Shown here: one piece after another, positions 26,857-35,601 of the stretch
Numbering within the stretch: the first letter of the stretch is position 1
How the letters are laid out: each line of letters begins with the position of its first letter
NCBI GenBank assembly: GCA_902615625.1
Contig: CACMPM010000008.1
Coordinates: forward strand, 1 to 57,601
Length of the DNA: 57,601 bases
Direction: 5' to 3'
Source of the DNA: an uncultured Alphaproteobacteria bacterium
GTDB lineage: Bacteria; Pseudomonadota; Alphaproteobacteria; HIMB59; GCA-002718135
Notes under the pieces: generated by a model
What the model was told of the DNA's origin: nothing
The model's database searches: none
The model's input: the letters and a program-made list of their open reading frames with translations, nothing else
Program-made: the position numbers and the translations under genes

Positions 26857-28016
26857 ATAAACCTAATACTAAACCTAACAATCCAAATTTTTCAAGTGGA
26901 CCAACTTCAAAAAGACCAGGCTGGGACATATCTGTTTTGAGCAATGCTTTAACTGGTAGATCTCACAGATCTGTTGAGTGTAAAGCAAGATTAAAAGAAG
27001 CAATAGATAAATCTAAAGATATTCTTAAATTACCTGATGATTATTTATTGGGTATAATGCCTGGATCAAATACTGGTGCTTTAGAAGCTGCGATGTGGTG
27101 CCTATTAGGTAAAACGGGAGTCGATATTCTTGCATGGGAAAATTTTGGTAAAGATTGGGTAATCGATGCAATCAGCGAATTAAAATTAGATAATTTAAAT
27201 ATTCATGAAGAAGACTACGGCAGACTACCTGACTTAACCAAAGTCAATTTTGATAATGATGTTATCTTTACTTGGAATGGAACAACATCTGGTGTCAAAG
27301 TTCCTAATGGAGATTGGATACCTGATGACAGAAAAGGGCTAACCATTTGTGATGCTACTTCAGCAATCTTTGGTATGCCTATAGATTATAATAAATGTGA
27401 TGTTATAACTTGGTCATGGCAAAAAATACTCGGAGGAGAGGCCGCTCATGGAATGATTGCAATTTCTCCACGCGTTGTTGAAAGATTAGAAAGTTTTACA
27501 CCTAGTTGGCCAGTTCCAAAATTATTTAGATTAGCTGAAAATAAGAAATTAATAAAAGGTATATTCGAAGGAAACACAATAAATACACCTTCAATGATAT
27601 GTGTTGAAGATATCATTGATTCATTAAACTGGGTTTCTTCTCAAGGAGGGTTAGATTCATTAATTTCTAAATCTCAGAATTCTTTACAAAAAATTAGAGA
27701 ATGGATTAATGAAAGAGATTGGGTCACTTTTTTATCTGAAATTAAAGATGATAATTATATCTCAAACACTGGAATAACTTTTAAAATTATTGAAGACTGG
27801 TTTACTAATAAAGATGAAAGTGGTCAAAGAGCTGTAATGGCTGATATATGTAAATTACTTTCTGAAAATAACGTTGGATTTGATTGTAATGGATATCCCA
27901 AAGCGCCACCTTCTTTTAGAATATGGGCTGGAGGCACGGTTCAAACTTCAGATGTAGAATTAGTTTTACCTTGGATTGATTGGGCTTATTCAGAAATTAA
28001 ATCTAAACATGCCTAA
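26853..28016 (+). CDS. serC: Phosphoserine aminotransferase
   Basis: 387 residues, the longer alphaproteobacterial form. N-terminal NFSSGPTSKRPGW, the phosphate/PLP loop MPGSNTGALEAAMW, Asp in TICDATSAIFG, and the Schiff-base Lys191 in TWSWQKILGGEAAHGM are all present. Makes 3-phosphoserine from 3-phosphohydroxypyruvate and glutamate. Overlaps DUF1015 by 4 bp and serA by 8 bp. Confidence 0.92.
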   Translation: MNKPNTKPNNPNFSSGPTSKRPGWDISVLSNALTGRSHRSVECKARLKEAIDKSKDILKLPDDYLLGIMPGSNTGALEAAMWCLLGKTGVDILAWENFGKDWVIDAISELKLDNLNIHEEDYGRLPDLTKVNFDNDVIFTWNGTTSGVKVPNGDWIPDDRKGLTICDATSAIFGMPIDYNKCDVITWSWQKILGGEAAHGMIAISPRVVERLESFTPSWPVPKLFRLAENKKLIKGIFEGNTINTPSMICVEDIIDSLNWVSSQGGLDSLISKSQNSLQKIREWINERDWVTFLSEIKDDNYISNTGITFKIIEDWFTNKDESGQRAVMADICKLLSENNVGFDCNGYPKAPPSFRIWAGGTVQTSDVELVLPWIDWAYSEIKSKHA

Positions 28017-28947
28017 AGTACTAATATCAGATTCACTAGATAATATTGCATCTGAAATTTTAATACAGAATAACATTTCAGTTGATACAAAAATAAACTT
28101 ATCTCCTGAAGAATTAAAAAAAATAATTGATAACTATGATGGTTTAATCATTCGTTCTGCAACTAAAGTGCGAAAAGATTTAATTGATTCTCTTTCAAAT
28201 TTAAAAATTATAGGTAGGGCAGGAGCAGGGGTAGATAATGTTGATGTGGAAGCTGCTAAAAATAAAAATATTATCGTAATGAATACACCAGGAGGAAATA
28301 CAAATGCTACAGCAGAACACACAATTGGTTTAATTTTTGCATTGCAAAGAAAAATTACTGTTGCCAATGAGACAACTCATAAGGGTCTTTGGGAAAAAAA
28401 GAAGTTAAAAGGAAATGAAATTAAAGGCAAGAAAATTGGTATCGTAGGTTTTGGTAACGTAGGTAAAAGAGTTGCAGAAATATCTAATGTCTTGGGAATG
28501 CACGTTTCAATATTTTCTTCATACTTTGAAACAATTAAGGATAACTATCCTGAATATAATTCTTGTTCTATCGATGAGATTATTAAAGATTCAGATATAA
28601 TTTCTTTTCACTGTAAACCCAATAAAGATGGCAACCCTATTATGAATAAAAATCATCTGTCAATAATGAAAAACAATTGCATAATTATTAATACTGCTAG
28701 AGGTAACTTAGTTGATGAAGATGATCTTAAAAATGCTCTAGAAAAAAAAGAAATTAAAGGTGCCGCATTAGATGTTTTTAAAAATGAACCTTTAGAAGAA
28801 AGTGGGTTTTATAATTTAGATAATATAATTTTAACTCCACATATTGCTGCGTCTACTGATGAAGCACAAATAGTTGTAGCAGAAATGGTTGCTAATCAGT
28901 TTGTTGAATTTTTTAATAATAATAAAATTATAAATTCAGTTACTTAA
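28009..28947 (+). CDS. serA: D-3-phosphoglycerate dehydrogenase, short form without ACT domain
   Basis: 312 residues from the ATG at 28009, just before the serC stop. An earlier in-frame ATG at 27976 lies inside serC and adds non-homologous residues. Rossmann motif GIVGFGNVGKRVAE, catalytic Arg in INTARGNLVDEDDL, Glu in FKNEPLEE, and His in LTPHIAASTDEA are present. The chain stops right after the substrate domain, so the intervening and ACT domains used for serine feedback in longer SerA proteins are missing. Context with serC makes 3-phosphoglycerate the likely substrate. Confidence 0.88.
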   Translation: MPKVLISDSLDNIASEILIQNNISVDTKINLSPEELKKIIDNYDGLIIRSATKVRKDLIDSLSNLKIIGRAGAGVDNVDVEAAKNKNIIVMNTPGGNTNATAEHTIGLIFALQRKITVANETTHKGLWEKKKLKGNEIKGKKIGIVGFGNVGKRVAEISNVLGMHVSIFSSYFETIKDNYPEYNSCSIDEIIKDSDIISFHCKPNKDGNPIMNKNHLSIMKNNCIIINTARGNLVDEDDLKNALEKKEIKGAALDVFKNEPLEESGFYNLDNIILTPHIAASTDEAQIVVAEMVANQFVEFFNNNKIINSVT

Positions 28948-30799
28948 TAAAAATTTCAGTTAAATTTTCTAAGTAAGCAGATGGATTTGAGAGAATGTTA
29001 CCATCTAATATATTAGCTTGATCTAAAATTAAATTTGAAGCTTTTTTATGGTCAATTTTTGTTAAATTTTGAGATAAATTTACAATCATCGGATGGTTTG
29101 GATTAATTTCTAGTATCTTTTTTGAAACAGGAGTTTTTTGATTATGCATTTTCATCAGTTTTTCCATATTTATATCCATCCCTGCTTCATCAGCAACAAG
29201 GAGAATTGGGCTTTTGGTTAATCTCTTAGATACAATAACATCAGATATGGTCTCTTTAAGCTCTGTTTTAAGTATGTTAATTAAATCATTGATTTTACTA
29301 TCTATTTCTTTTTTATCTTCATCTTTCTTGCTTGATTTTTCACCAACTTTTGAAACATCAACCTTACCTTTTGTTATTGATTTAAATTCTAAATCTTTAA
29401 ATTTATTTACATTTTGTATCCAAAACTCATCTACTGCATCAACCATTAACAAAACTGGTATCTTTTTATCAGTGAAAACTTCTAATTGAGGGGAGTTTTT
29501 AATATGATCCTTATCAGTATTAGCAAAATAATAAATCTCTTTTTGATCTTTAGCCATTAATTTAGCGTACTCTTCAAGAGATATTTTTTTATCATTTAAA
29601 GAATTTTCAAACCTTAATAGTGGTAGGATTTTTTCATGATGATCATTGTGTTCGTATAACCCCTCTTTAAGAACTGGGCCAAAATTTTTCCAAAATGTAT
29701 CAAATTTATCTTTTTCTTTTTTTGCTAAACTATCAATTTCACTTAAAATTTTATTTGTAATACCTTTTTTAATCTTTGTAATGATCGGATTATTTTGAAG
29801 CATTTCTCTACTTATATTGAGAGAAATATCTTGTGAGTCTACTACTCCTGGAATAAAACGAAGCCAATTAGGAATTATATCTTCACAATCATCAGTAATA
29901 AAAACTTTTTGAACATACAATTTTATTTTATTTTTCGTATCAGCATTGAATAAATCCATAGGTTGGTTTGTAGGAAAATACAATAAAGCCTTATAACTAA
30001 TAACACCCTCAGCGTTATAGTGAATAGTTTTTAAGGGATCATCGAAGTTAAATGAAATATTATTGTAAAATTGTTTATAATCTTCTTCTTTTATATCTTT
30101 TTTATCTTTTAGCCATAATGGACTACCTTCATTTATTTTTTCTTCTTTTTCTTTATCGTCAAGGTCCTTAAGATAAATTGGAAAAGGAATATAATTTGAG
30201 TATTTTGTAACAATTGATCTTAAACGAAATGAATCTAAAAACTCATCAGCATCCTTCTTTATATTTAATGTTATACAAGTACCTCTTTTATCTTTTTTAG
30301 CTTCTTCTATGCTATAATTTTCTTTTCCATTGGATGACCAAAGATTTGTTTCTTCATTTTCAGCATCTTTAGAAAGCACTTCAACATTATCCGCAACCAT
30401 ATATGAGGAATAAAAACCCACACCAAACTGTCCAATTGCAGAAATATCATTGTTTTTTTTATTTTTCATTGCTTCAATAAATTTACTAGTTCCTGATCTC
30501 GCTATAGTCCCTAAATTATCAATCAGTTCATTTTTAGACATTCCAATTCCATTATCTTCAATTTCAATAATTTTTTTCTTTTTTGAAACTCTGATAGTAA
30601 TTTTTAAATCCTTTTCATCTTTCAAAAGATTTTTTTTGGAGAGTGATTGATATCTTAATTTTTCACAGGCATCAGCTGAATTAGATATTAGTTCTCTTAG
30701 AAATATTTCCCTTTCACTATAAAGAGAATTAGCAACAAGATCTAAAAGCTTACTTACTTCAGCTTGAAATGTTAAATTTTCTTTAGTTTTTTCTGCCAT
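28940..30799 (-). CDS. htpG: Chaperone HtpG (Hsp90)
   Basis: 619 residues, full length. The N-terminal GHKL ATPase domain contains LRELISNSADACEKLRY, IEDNGIGMSKNEL and GQFGVGFYSSYMV. The middle domain has PNWLRFIPGVVDSQDISLNISREMLQ, including the catalytic Arg loop. The C-terminal dimerisation domain ends near NLTEIFIK and has no MEEVD tail, as expected for bacteria. ATP-dependent folding chaperone in the cytoplasm. The 3' end overlaps serA by 8 bp. Confidence 0.97.
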   Translation of the reverse strand: MAEKTKENLTFQAEVSKLLDLVANSLYSEREIFLRELISNSADACEKLRYQSLSKKNLLKDEKDLKITIRVSKKKKIIEIEDNGIGMSKNELIDNLGTIARSGTSKFIEAMKNKKNNDISAIGQFGVGFYSSYMVADNVEVLSKDAENEETNLWSSNGKENYSIEEAKKDKRGTCITLNIKKDADEFLDSFRLRSIVTKYSNYIPFPIYLKDLDDKEKEEKINEGSPLWLKDKKDIKEEDYKQFYNNISFNFDDPLKTIHYNAEGVISYKALLYFPTNQPMDLFNADTKNKIKLYVQKVFITDDCEDIIPNWLRFIPGVVDSQDISLNISREMLQNNPIITKIKKGITNKILSEIDSLAKKEKDKFDTFWKNFGPVLKEGLYEHNDHHEKILPLLRFENSLNDKKISLEEYAKLMAKDQKEIYYFANTDKDHIKNSPQLEVFTDKKIPVLLMVDAVDEFWIQNVNKFKDLEFKSITKGKVDVSKVGEKSSKKDEDKKEIDSKINDLINILKTELKETISDVIVSKRLTKSPILLVADEAGMDINMEKLMKMHNQKTPVSKKILEINPNHPMIVNLSQNLTKIDHKKASNLILDQANILDGNILSNPSAYLENLTEIFIK

Positions 30800-30882
30800 T
30801 TTTGAAATTTAAGCATTCATATCTATAATTCAATAGTAAGCAATAATTTTTTGCCATATTTAAGACTATATAAGTAAAAGTT

Positions 30883-31515
30883 ATGGTATTTAGCTATATA
30901 ATGAAATTTGATAATTTTTTAAAATTATTTTGCATTACATTGTTATTTTTATATGCATGTACTTCAAATCAGTTAACAAATACTGCTGATAGTTGCATAA
31001 TTTTTGATGAAAAGAAAAGCTGGTATAAAGCAACAAAAAATTCTTATGATAAATGGAATACCCCAATTGCATTTCAATTGGCAGTAATAAAACAAGAATC
31101 ATCATTTACTCAATTTGCAAAACCGAAAAGAAAAAAATTTCTAGGTTTAATCCCAACTTCCAGGCCTTCAACTGCTTTTGGTTATGCTCAAATTACAAAT
31201 CCTACTTGGGATTGGTATAAAAATAAAACAGGAAATCAAAATGCTTCGAGGGCAAATTTCAAAGATGTAACAGATTTTATTGGTTGGTACACTACACAAT
31301 CAGAAAATATGGTTGGAATTTCAAAAAATGATTACTATAATCAATATTTAGCTTATCATGAAGGTCAAAATGGATGGTCTAAAGAGACATATAAAAGCAA
31401 AGATTGGTTGATTGATGTTGCTAAAAATGTAGAAAGAAATACTAAGATGTTTAATACTCAATTAAAACAATGTGAAAAAAAATTAAATAAAAAAGGTTTC
31501 TTTGGAATATTATAA
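30883..31515 (+). CDS. Lytic transglycosylase SLT-domain lipoprotein
   Basis: 210 residues from the ATG at 30883; an internal ATG at 30901 would give 204. The N-terminus holds a hydrophobic stretch ending in a lipobox-like LYAC/TSN, so the mature protein should be lipid-anchored. The SLT-like core carries the catalytic Glu in LAVIKQESSFTQFA and the motif STAFGYAQITNPTWDWYK, then AYHEGQNGW. Would cleave peptidoglycan glycan strands. A TATAAG ends 8 nt before the first ATG, favouring that start as a near-leaderless message. The stop and the next start share one base. Confidence 0.82.
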   Translation: MVFSYIMKFDNFLKLFCITLLFLYACTSNQLTNTADSCIIFDEKKSWYKATKNSYDKWNTPIAFQLAVIKQESSFTQFAKPKRKKFLGLIPTSRPSTAFGYAQITNPTWDWYKNKTGNQNASRANFKDVTDFIGWYTTQSENMVGISKNDYYNQYLAYHEGQNGWSKETYKSKDWLIDVAKNVERNTKMFNTQLKQCEKKLNKKGFFGIL

Positions 31516-32693
31516 TGCCTATTTTAAATAGTATAAATCAAATGCAAGATCAAATGACAGAATGGCGTCAGGATCTTCATAAAATCCCAGAAATAGGTCT
31601 TCAAGAATATGAAACATCAAAATATATTAAAAATAAACTTAAAGAATTTAATATTGATTTTAAAGATGGGTATGCAGGCACAGGTATTGTAGCTTGGGTT
31701 GAGGGCCAAAATAATAATAGTGAAAAAACAATAGGGTTACGCGCAGATTTCGATGCATTGCCAATGACTGAAAAAAATGATTTTGAACATAAATCGACTA
31801 AAGAAGGAATGATGCATGGTTGTGGCCATGATGGTCATACTACTATGTTGCTTGGTGCGGCTAAATATTTAAATGAAAATAATAATTTTGATGGCAAGGT
31901 TTATTTTATCTTTCAACCTGGTGAAGAAGGCTTTGCAGGTGGAAAAAAAATGATTGAAGATGGAATGTTCAAAGATTTTAAGATAGATGAAGTTTACGCA
32001 CTTCATAACTGGCCAGATACACCATTAGGAACTTTTGGAGTAAATAATGGACCTATGATGGCAGCTGTTGATGAATTTGACATAACAGTTTTCGGAAAAG
32101 GAGGACACGCTGCAATGCCGCATCAAACTATAGATCCAATCGTAATTGCCAGTCAAATAATTAATTCAATTCAAACTATTGTAAGTAGATCTATTGATCC
32201 AGTCGATAAAGCTTTAGTTAGTATAACTAAAATAAATGCTGGCAGCGCTCATAATGTAATAAGTAATGAAGCAACATTTGGAGGAACTATTAGAACATTT
32301 AAAAAAGAAACAAGATCTTATGTTGAAAAAAGAATTAATGAAATAACAGAAGGGATTGCAAAGGCTCATGGAGCAGAGGTAAAAATAAAGTTTGATTTAA
32401 CTAATAAATATCCACCAACATACAATTCAAAAAAAGAATCAATCTTTGCTTCACAAGTTGCAAAAGACCTTGTAGGTGAAGATAACGTACAAACTGATAT
32501 AGATCCTTGTATGGGAGGTGAAGACTTTTCATATTTATTAGAAGAAAAACCTGGTTCATATTTATTTATAGGTCAGGGGGATCAAGATCACACAGCAAGT
32601 CTTCATACAACAAAGTATGATTTTAATGATAAATTACTACCTATTGGTGTGAACTTTTGGGTAGATTTAGTTAAGAAATATTTTTCAAAATAA
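31515..32693 (+). CDS. M20-family amidohydrolase (hippurate hydrolase-like)
   Basis: 392 residues. Zinc-binding motifs typical of M20D are in order: LRADFDALPM, MHGCGHDGHTTMLL, FQPGEEGFAGG, and ALHNWPDTPLG, followed by the lid domain with FGKGGHAAMPHQTIDP. The C-terminal MGGEDFSYLLEEKPG supplies the last ligand. Such enzymes hydrolyse N-acyl amino acids or amide conjugates (hippurate, N-acetyl amino acids, IAA-amino acids) in the cytoplasm; the real substrate is unknown. Overlaps the transglycosylase stop by 1 nt. Confidence 0.9.
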   Translation: MPILNSINQMQDQMTEWRQDLHKIPEIGLQEYETSKYIKNKLKEFNIDFKDGYAGTGIVAWVEGQNNNSEKTIGLRADFDALPMTEKNDFEHKSTKEGMMHGCGHDGHTTMLLGAAKYLNENNNFDGKVYFIFQPGEEGFAGGKKMIEDGMFKDFKIDEVYALHNWPDTPLGTFGVNNGPMMAAVDEFDITVFGKGGHAAMPHQTIDPIVIASQIINSIQTIVSRSIDPVDKALVSITKINAGSAHNVISNEATFGGTIRTFKKETRSYVEKRINEITEGIAKAHGAEVKIKFDLTNKYPPTYNSKKESIFASQVAKDLVGEDNVQTDIDPCMGGEDFSYLLEEKPGSYLFIGQGDQDHTASLHTTKYDFNDKLLPIGVNFWVDLVKKYFSK

Positions 32694-32709
32694 AAAACAA
32701 AAATTTTTA

Positions 32710-33471
32710 ATGTTTAATTTAAGTGCAATTAATACAATTGTTGCTTCAAGACTTAAAGAATTTTTTCATGAATATCATTATTCACTATTAGCTCCCCTCA
32801 CAACAAATCTATTATTTATTTTAGTATTTCTGACAGTAGAGAATTATTATTCATTATCTATAGATTCTGGATCTTTTGTTGAATTTATCGCTCCTGGATT
32901 AATTATTATGATCGTTGCTCAGGAAAGTTACGATAATTCATCTGCTACTTTAATTCATATGAAGCAAATTGGTTCTTTAGATGATTGGTTAATGGCACCT
33001 ATTTACAGAATTGAAATATTAATTTCATTAGTGTTAACATCTATGATTATTGGTATTATTTTAGCATTATTTAATTTTATAATTTTTACCTTTTTTATAG
33101 ATATTCAAATTTATAATTTTTTTTATTTTTTTTATTATCTTTTTTTAGTTATAATATTTTTCGCAAGTCTAGGATGTTTCGTAGGAATAATTTTTAATTC
33201 TTGGGATTCACAAAGTACATTTTCAAGCTTTTTTGTTGCACCTATAAATTTTTTATCAGGAACCTTTTTTTCAATTAATTATCTTCCTGATAATTTTAAA
33301 GCTATACTTCTATATAATCCTTATTATTATGTTGTAAGCTTCTTTAGAAACTCATTTAATGACGAATTTTCATTTAATTTAGTAGAAAATATCTTTATAA
33401 TAATTTTTATTTTAATAACATTGATTATTACATCATTTATTTTTTTTAGAGGTTATAAAATTATTAAATGA
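32710..33471 (+). CDS. ABC-2 type permease (no ATPase partner nearby)
   Basis: 253 residues with six hydrophobic helices and the ABC-2 signature, in particular the FIAPGLIIMIVAQESYDNSS segment and PINFLSGTFFSINYLPDNFKAILLYNPYYYVV near the C-terminus. This pattern is usual in drug/polysaccharide exporter permeases. The ATP-binding subunit is not adjacent, so it must be encoded elsewhere or shared. It overlaps the VTT-domain gene by 4 bp. Confidence 0.82.
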   Translation: MFNLSAINTIVASRLKEFFHEYHYSLLAPLTTNLLFILVFLTVENYYSLSIDSGSFVEFIAPGLIIMIVAQESYDNSSATLIHMKQIGSLDDWLMAPIYRIEILISLVLTSMIIGIILALFNFIIFTFFIDIQIYNFFYFFYYLFLVIIFFASLGCFVGIIFNSWDSQSTFSSFFVAPINFLSGTFFSINYLPDNFKAILLYNPYYYVVSFFRNSFNDEFSFNLVENIFIIIFILITLIITSFIFFRGYKIIK

Positions 33472-34082
33472 TTGATGTTATTTTTAATTTTTTACTTCAA
33501 TTTGATTTTTTAATTAAAAATAATCTAGAATTATCTTTAATTTTATATTTTGTATTTTCATTTTTGTTTTTTACCTTTTCTCTACCTGGTGGTTTAATAA
33601 TTATACTTGCATCAAGTTTCTTTTTTGGATTTATTACAGGTTTTATAATTAATATAACAACTAGTGTTTTAGGTAGCTTATGTTTTTTTCTTTTTTTTAA
33701 AAATATATTCAAAAAATATTTTAATAAACAAATTAAAAAATTTAGTGATAAACTAAACAAGATTATTAAAAAATCATCATTTGAATACTTAGTATTATTA
33801 CGACTAATCTTTGGAGTACCATTGTTTGTTCAAAATTTATTTTTATCAACATTAAATATTTCTAAAACTAATTTTATAATTTCATCTTTTATTGGTTTTT
33901 TTCCTTATTTTCTTTTTTTTTCATTTATTGGTAATCAATTTTCTGATCTTATAGAAGTTAAAGAATTTCAACTTATTAATATTGTATCATTCGAATTAAT
34001 TTTAATTTTTTTTATTTTAATTATTTTTATAATATTTAGAATTTTTTTAAATTTAAATAAAAAGTTTTTTAAATTTAATTGA
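33468..34082 (+). CDS. TVP38/TMEM64-family (VTT domain) membrane protein
   Basis: 204 residues, strongly hydrophobic. The VTT/SNARE-associated domain pattern is visible: FSLPGGLIIILASSFFFGF, then a re-entrant-like GSLCFFLFFKNIFKKYF, the cytosolic basic helix, and VLLRLIFGVPLFVQNLFLSTLNISKTNFIISSFIGFFPY. DedA/TVP38 relatives are linked to lipid scrambling or proton-coupled transport; the role here is open. Coupled by 4-bp overlap to the ABC-2 permease, and overlapping the convergent membrane protein by 30 bp. Confidence 0.8.
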   Translation: MIDVIFNFLLQFDFLIKNNLELSLILYFVFSFLFFTFSLPGGLIIILASSFFFGFITGFIINITTSVLGSLCFFLFFKNIFKKYFNKQIKKFSDKLNKIIKKSSFEYLVLLRLIFGVPLFVQNLFLSTLNISKTNFIISSFIGFFPYFLFFSFIGNQFSDLIEVKEFQLINIVSFELILIFFILIIFIIFRIFLNLNKKFFKFN

Positions 34083-34436
34083 AATGTATAATAAATAAAT
34101 AGTAATAATTATTGCAGCGATAATAGTTATATCAATAATTATTAAATTATTTGCAGAAAATTCATTAGCTATTCTTGAATATATTAAAGCTGAGGTCTGT
34201 ATTATGGATGTAATAATAATAACATTAAGTAATCTGATTGAGCCCTTTGTATTTAAGTAGATCAATAAAAGACCAATGAATAAAAGACCTGTTATAGCTC
34301 CGCCAAGATTTCTTAACCACGCTATATTGGTACTTTCAGCAGCAGTTAAATTGACAAAACTATATGGAAAAAATAAAAAATATATTCCATAAATTAAAGA
34401 AAAAATTGATAAAAATAATATGCTTAATCTGATCAT
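34053..34436 (-). CDS. Four-helix membrane protein, unknown
   Basis: 127 residues with four predicted helices at about 4-25, 42-62, 70-90 and 95-118. The first loop carries the segment FPYSFVNLTAAESTNIAWLRNLGGA, similar in style to small DUF4345/DoxX-like proteins, but I cannot name the family. It overlaps the VTT gene tail by 30 bp on the opposite strand. Function not inferable. Confidence 0.6.
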   Translation of the reverse strand: MIRLSILFLSIFSLIYGIYFLFFPYSFVNLTAAESTNIAWLRNLGGAITGLLFIGLLLIYLNTKGSIRLLNVIIITSIIQTSALIYSRIANEFSANNLIIIDITIIAAIIITIYLLYISIKFKKLFI

Positions 34437-34470
34437 CTACTAAAAACTATTTATTAAGATATAATTAGTA

Positions 34471-34498
34471 TTGCAAATTAATTTTTACTAAATATAGA
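34471..34498 (+). promoter_or_regulatory. Promoter for the 34505 gene: TTGCAA, 16 bp, TATAGA
   Basis: A -35-like TTGCAA (34471-34476) and a -10-like TATAGA (34493-34498) are 16 bp apart. The -10 ends 6 nt before the ATG at 34505, which implies a transcript starting at the start codon. It would serve the small protein gene and the overlapping dioxygenase and nucleoside hydrolase genes. Confidence 0.5.
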
Positions 34499-34504
34499 AA
34501 ATAT

Positions 34505-34738
34505 ATGATCCGATTGTTAATTGTTTTAATTGTTATAGTAATTATACTATTTATTTTGAGATCAAGAGCCAAATCACAATATAATAATTATGGTAACTTT
34601 TATAGAAATTTAATTCTGATAGTCATAATTGGAGGTATAATCTTCTTCCTTGCAACAACTGGAAAATTCTTGATACCACAGTTATTAAATCTTATTAAAG
34701 TTGGTTTACCATTCTTGACAAAATTAATAGGAATATAA
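34505..34738 (+). CDS. Small membrane protein, resembles the N-terminus of membrane-anchored DnaJ proteins
   Basis: 77 residues with two hydrophobic segments (about 2-18 and 36-53), the loop SRAKSQYNNYGNFYRN between them, and a hydrophobic tail. The arrangement (helix, basic linker, helix, then a Leu-rich stretch) is like the membrane part of alphaproteobacterial proteins that continue into a J domain, but here the frame stops before one. The resemblance is only in layout, so the call is tentative. The stop codon shares one base with the ATG of the next gene. Confidence 0.55.
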   Translation: MIRLLIVLIVIVIILFILRSRAKSQYNNYGNFYRNLILIVIIGGIIFFLATTGKFLIPQLLNLIKVGLPFLTKLIGI

Positions 34739-35601
34739 TGAAATATTTTTCAACAAACGATCTACCCTTAAACGATGAAATGATTAAATTTTGGAATGAT
34801 AATGGATATTTGGTTATAGAAAATTTTAACACAGATAAAGAATGTGATGAATTAATGGAACGGTCATCATATCTTATCGAACATAATAATTTTAATAATC
34901 AAAAATCTATTTTTGATACAGTCAATCAAGCTCATAATGATGATAATTATTTTTTAGAATCAGGAGATAAAATTCGTTTCTTCTTTGAAGAAAAAGCTAA
35001 TTTAAATGATGATAACATAGAAGAAAATAAACATTTTATTGTAAATAAAATCGGTCATGCGTTGCACGACTTAGATAAAGTTTTTTATAAATTTTCTCAT
35101 AAACAAAAACTTCAAGATATTGCTTTATCACTTGGTTTCTCAAAACCAAAATTACTTCAGTCTATGTATATTTTTAAACAACCTAAAATAGGTGGTGAAG
35201 TAGTTTGCCATCAAGATTCTACTTTTTTATATACTGAGCCAGAAAGTACTATCGGTTTCTGGTTTGCATTAGAAGATGCAAATAAAACAAACGGATGTTT
35301 ACAAGTTGCAAGCGGAGGTCATAAAGGCCCATTAAGAAAACTTTTTAAAAAAGTAGATGGTAAAATGCAAATGATAGATCTAAATGATGAGCCATTTCCT
35401 GAAACTGATACTTTTGTAGAAGTAAAAAAAGGATCACTTGTTTTATTACATGGTAGACTTCCTCATTATTCATGTGAGAACACAAGTTTAAAATCAAGAC
35501 ATGCTTACACAATTCATGTAATTGATAATAACAACGAATATCCTGATTGGAATTGGTTACAAAGATCTTCATTACCTCTTAAAAGTTTTATTAATGATTA
35601 A
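34738..35601 (+). CDS. Phytanoyl-CoA dioxygenase-family Fe(II)/2-oxoglutarate oxygenase (PHYHD1-like)
   Basis: 287 residues. The jelly-roll metal triad is visible: His158 and Asp160 in VVCHQDSTF, and the distal His, most likely His243 in LHGRLPHYSCEN, with Arg258 placed to bind 2-oxoglutarate. The run around 236-258 resembles human PHYHD1. Expected to hydroxylate a small molecule using O2 and 2-oxoglutarate. It overlaps the nucleoside hydrolase by 8 bp and follows the 77-residue protein with a TAATG junction, so its substrate may be linked to nucleoside scavenging; that link is inference. Confidence 0.87.
   Translation: MKYFSTNDLPLNDEMIKFWNDNGYLVIENFNTDKECDELMERSSYLIEHNNFNNQKSIFDTVNQAHNDDNYFLESGDKIRFFFEEKANLNDDNIEENKHFIVNKIGHALHDLDKVFYKFSHKQKLQDIALSLGFSKPKLLQSMYIFKQPKIGGEVVCHQDSTFLYTEPESTIGFWFALEDANKTNGCLQVASGGHKGPLRKLFKKVDGKMQMIDLNDEPFPETDTFVEVKKGSLVLLHGRLPHYSCENTSLKSRHAYTIHVIDNNNEYPDWNWLQRSSLPLKSFIND

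Noticed and set aside
27976-28008. Longer start for serA
   Set aside because: The extension is within serC and precedes the family N-terminus beginning at the ATG at 28009.
29214-29489. Plus-strand 91-residue frame
   Set aside because: Antisense to the conserved C-terminal part of htpG.
35522-35593. Longer start for the nucleoside hydrolase
   Set aside because: It would overlap the oxygenase gene by 80 bp and add non-homologous sequence before the conserved DCDPGHDD region.
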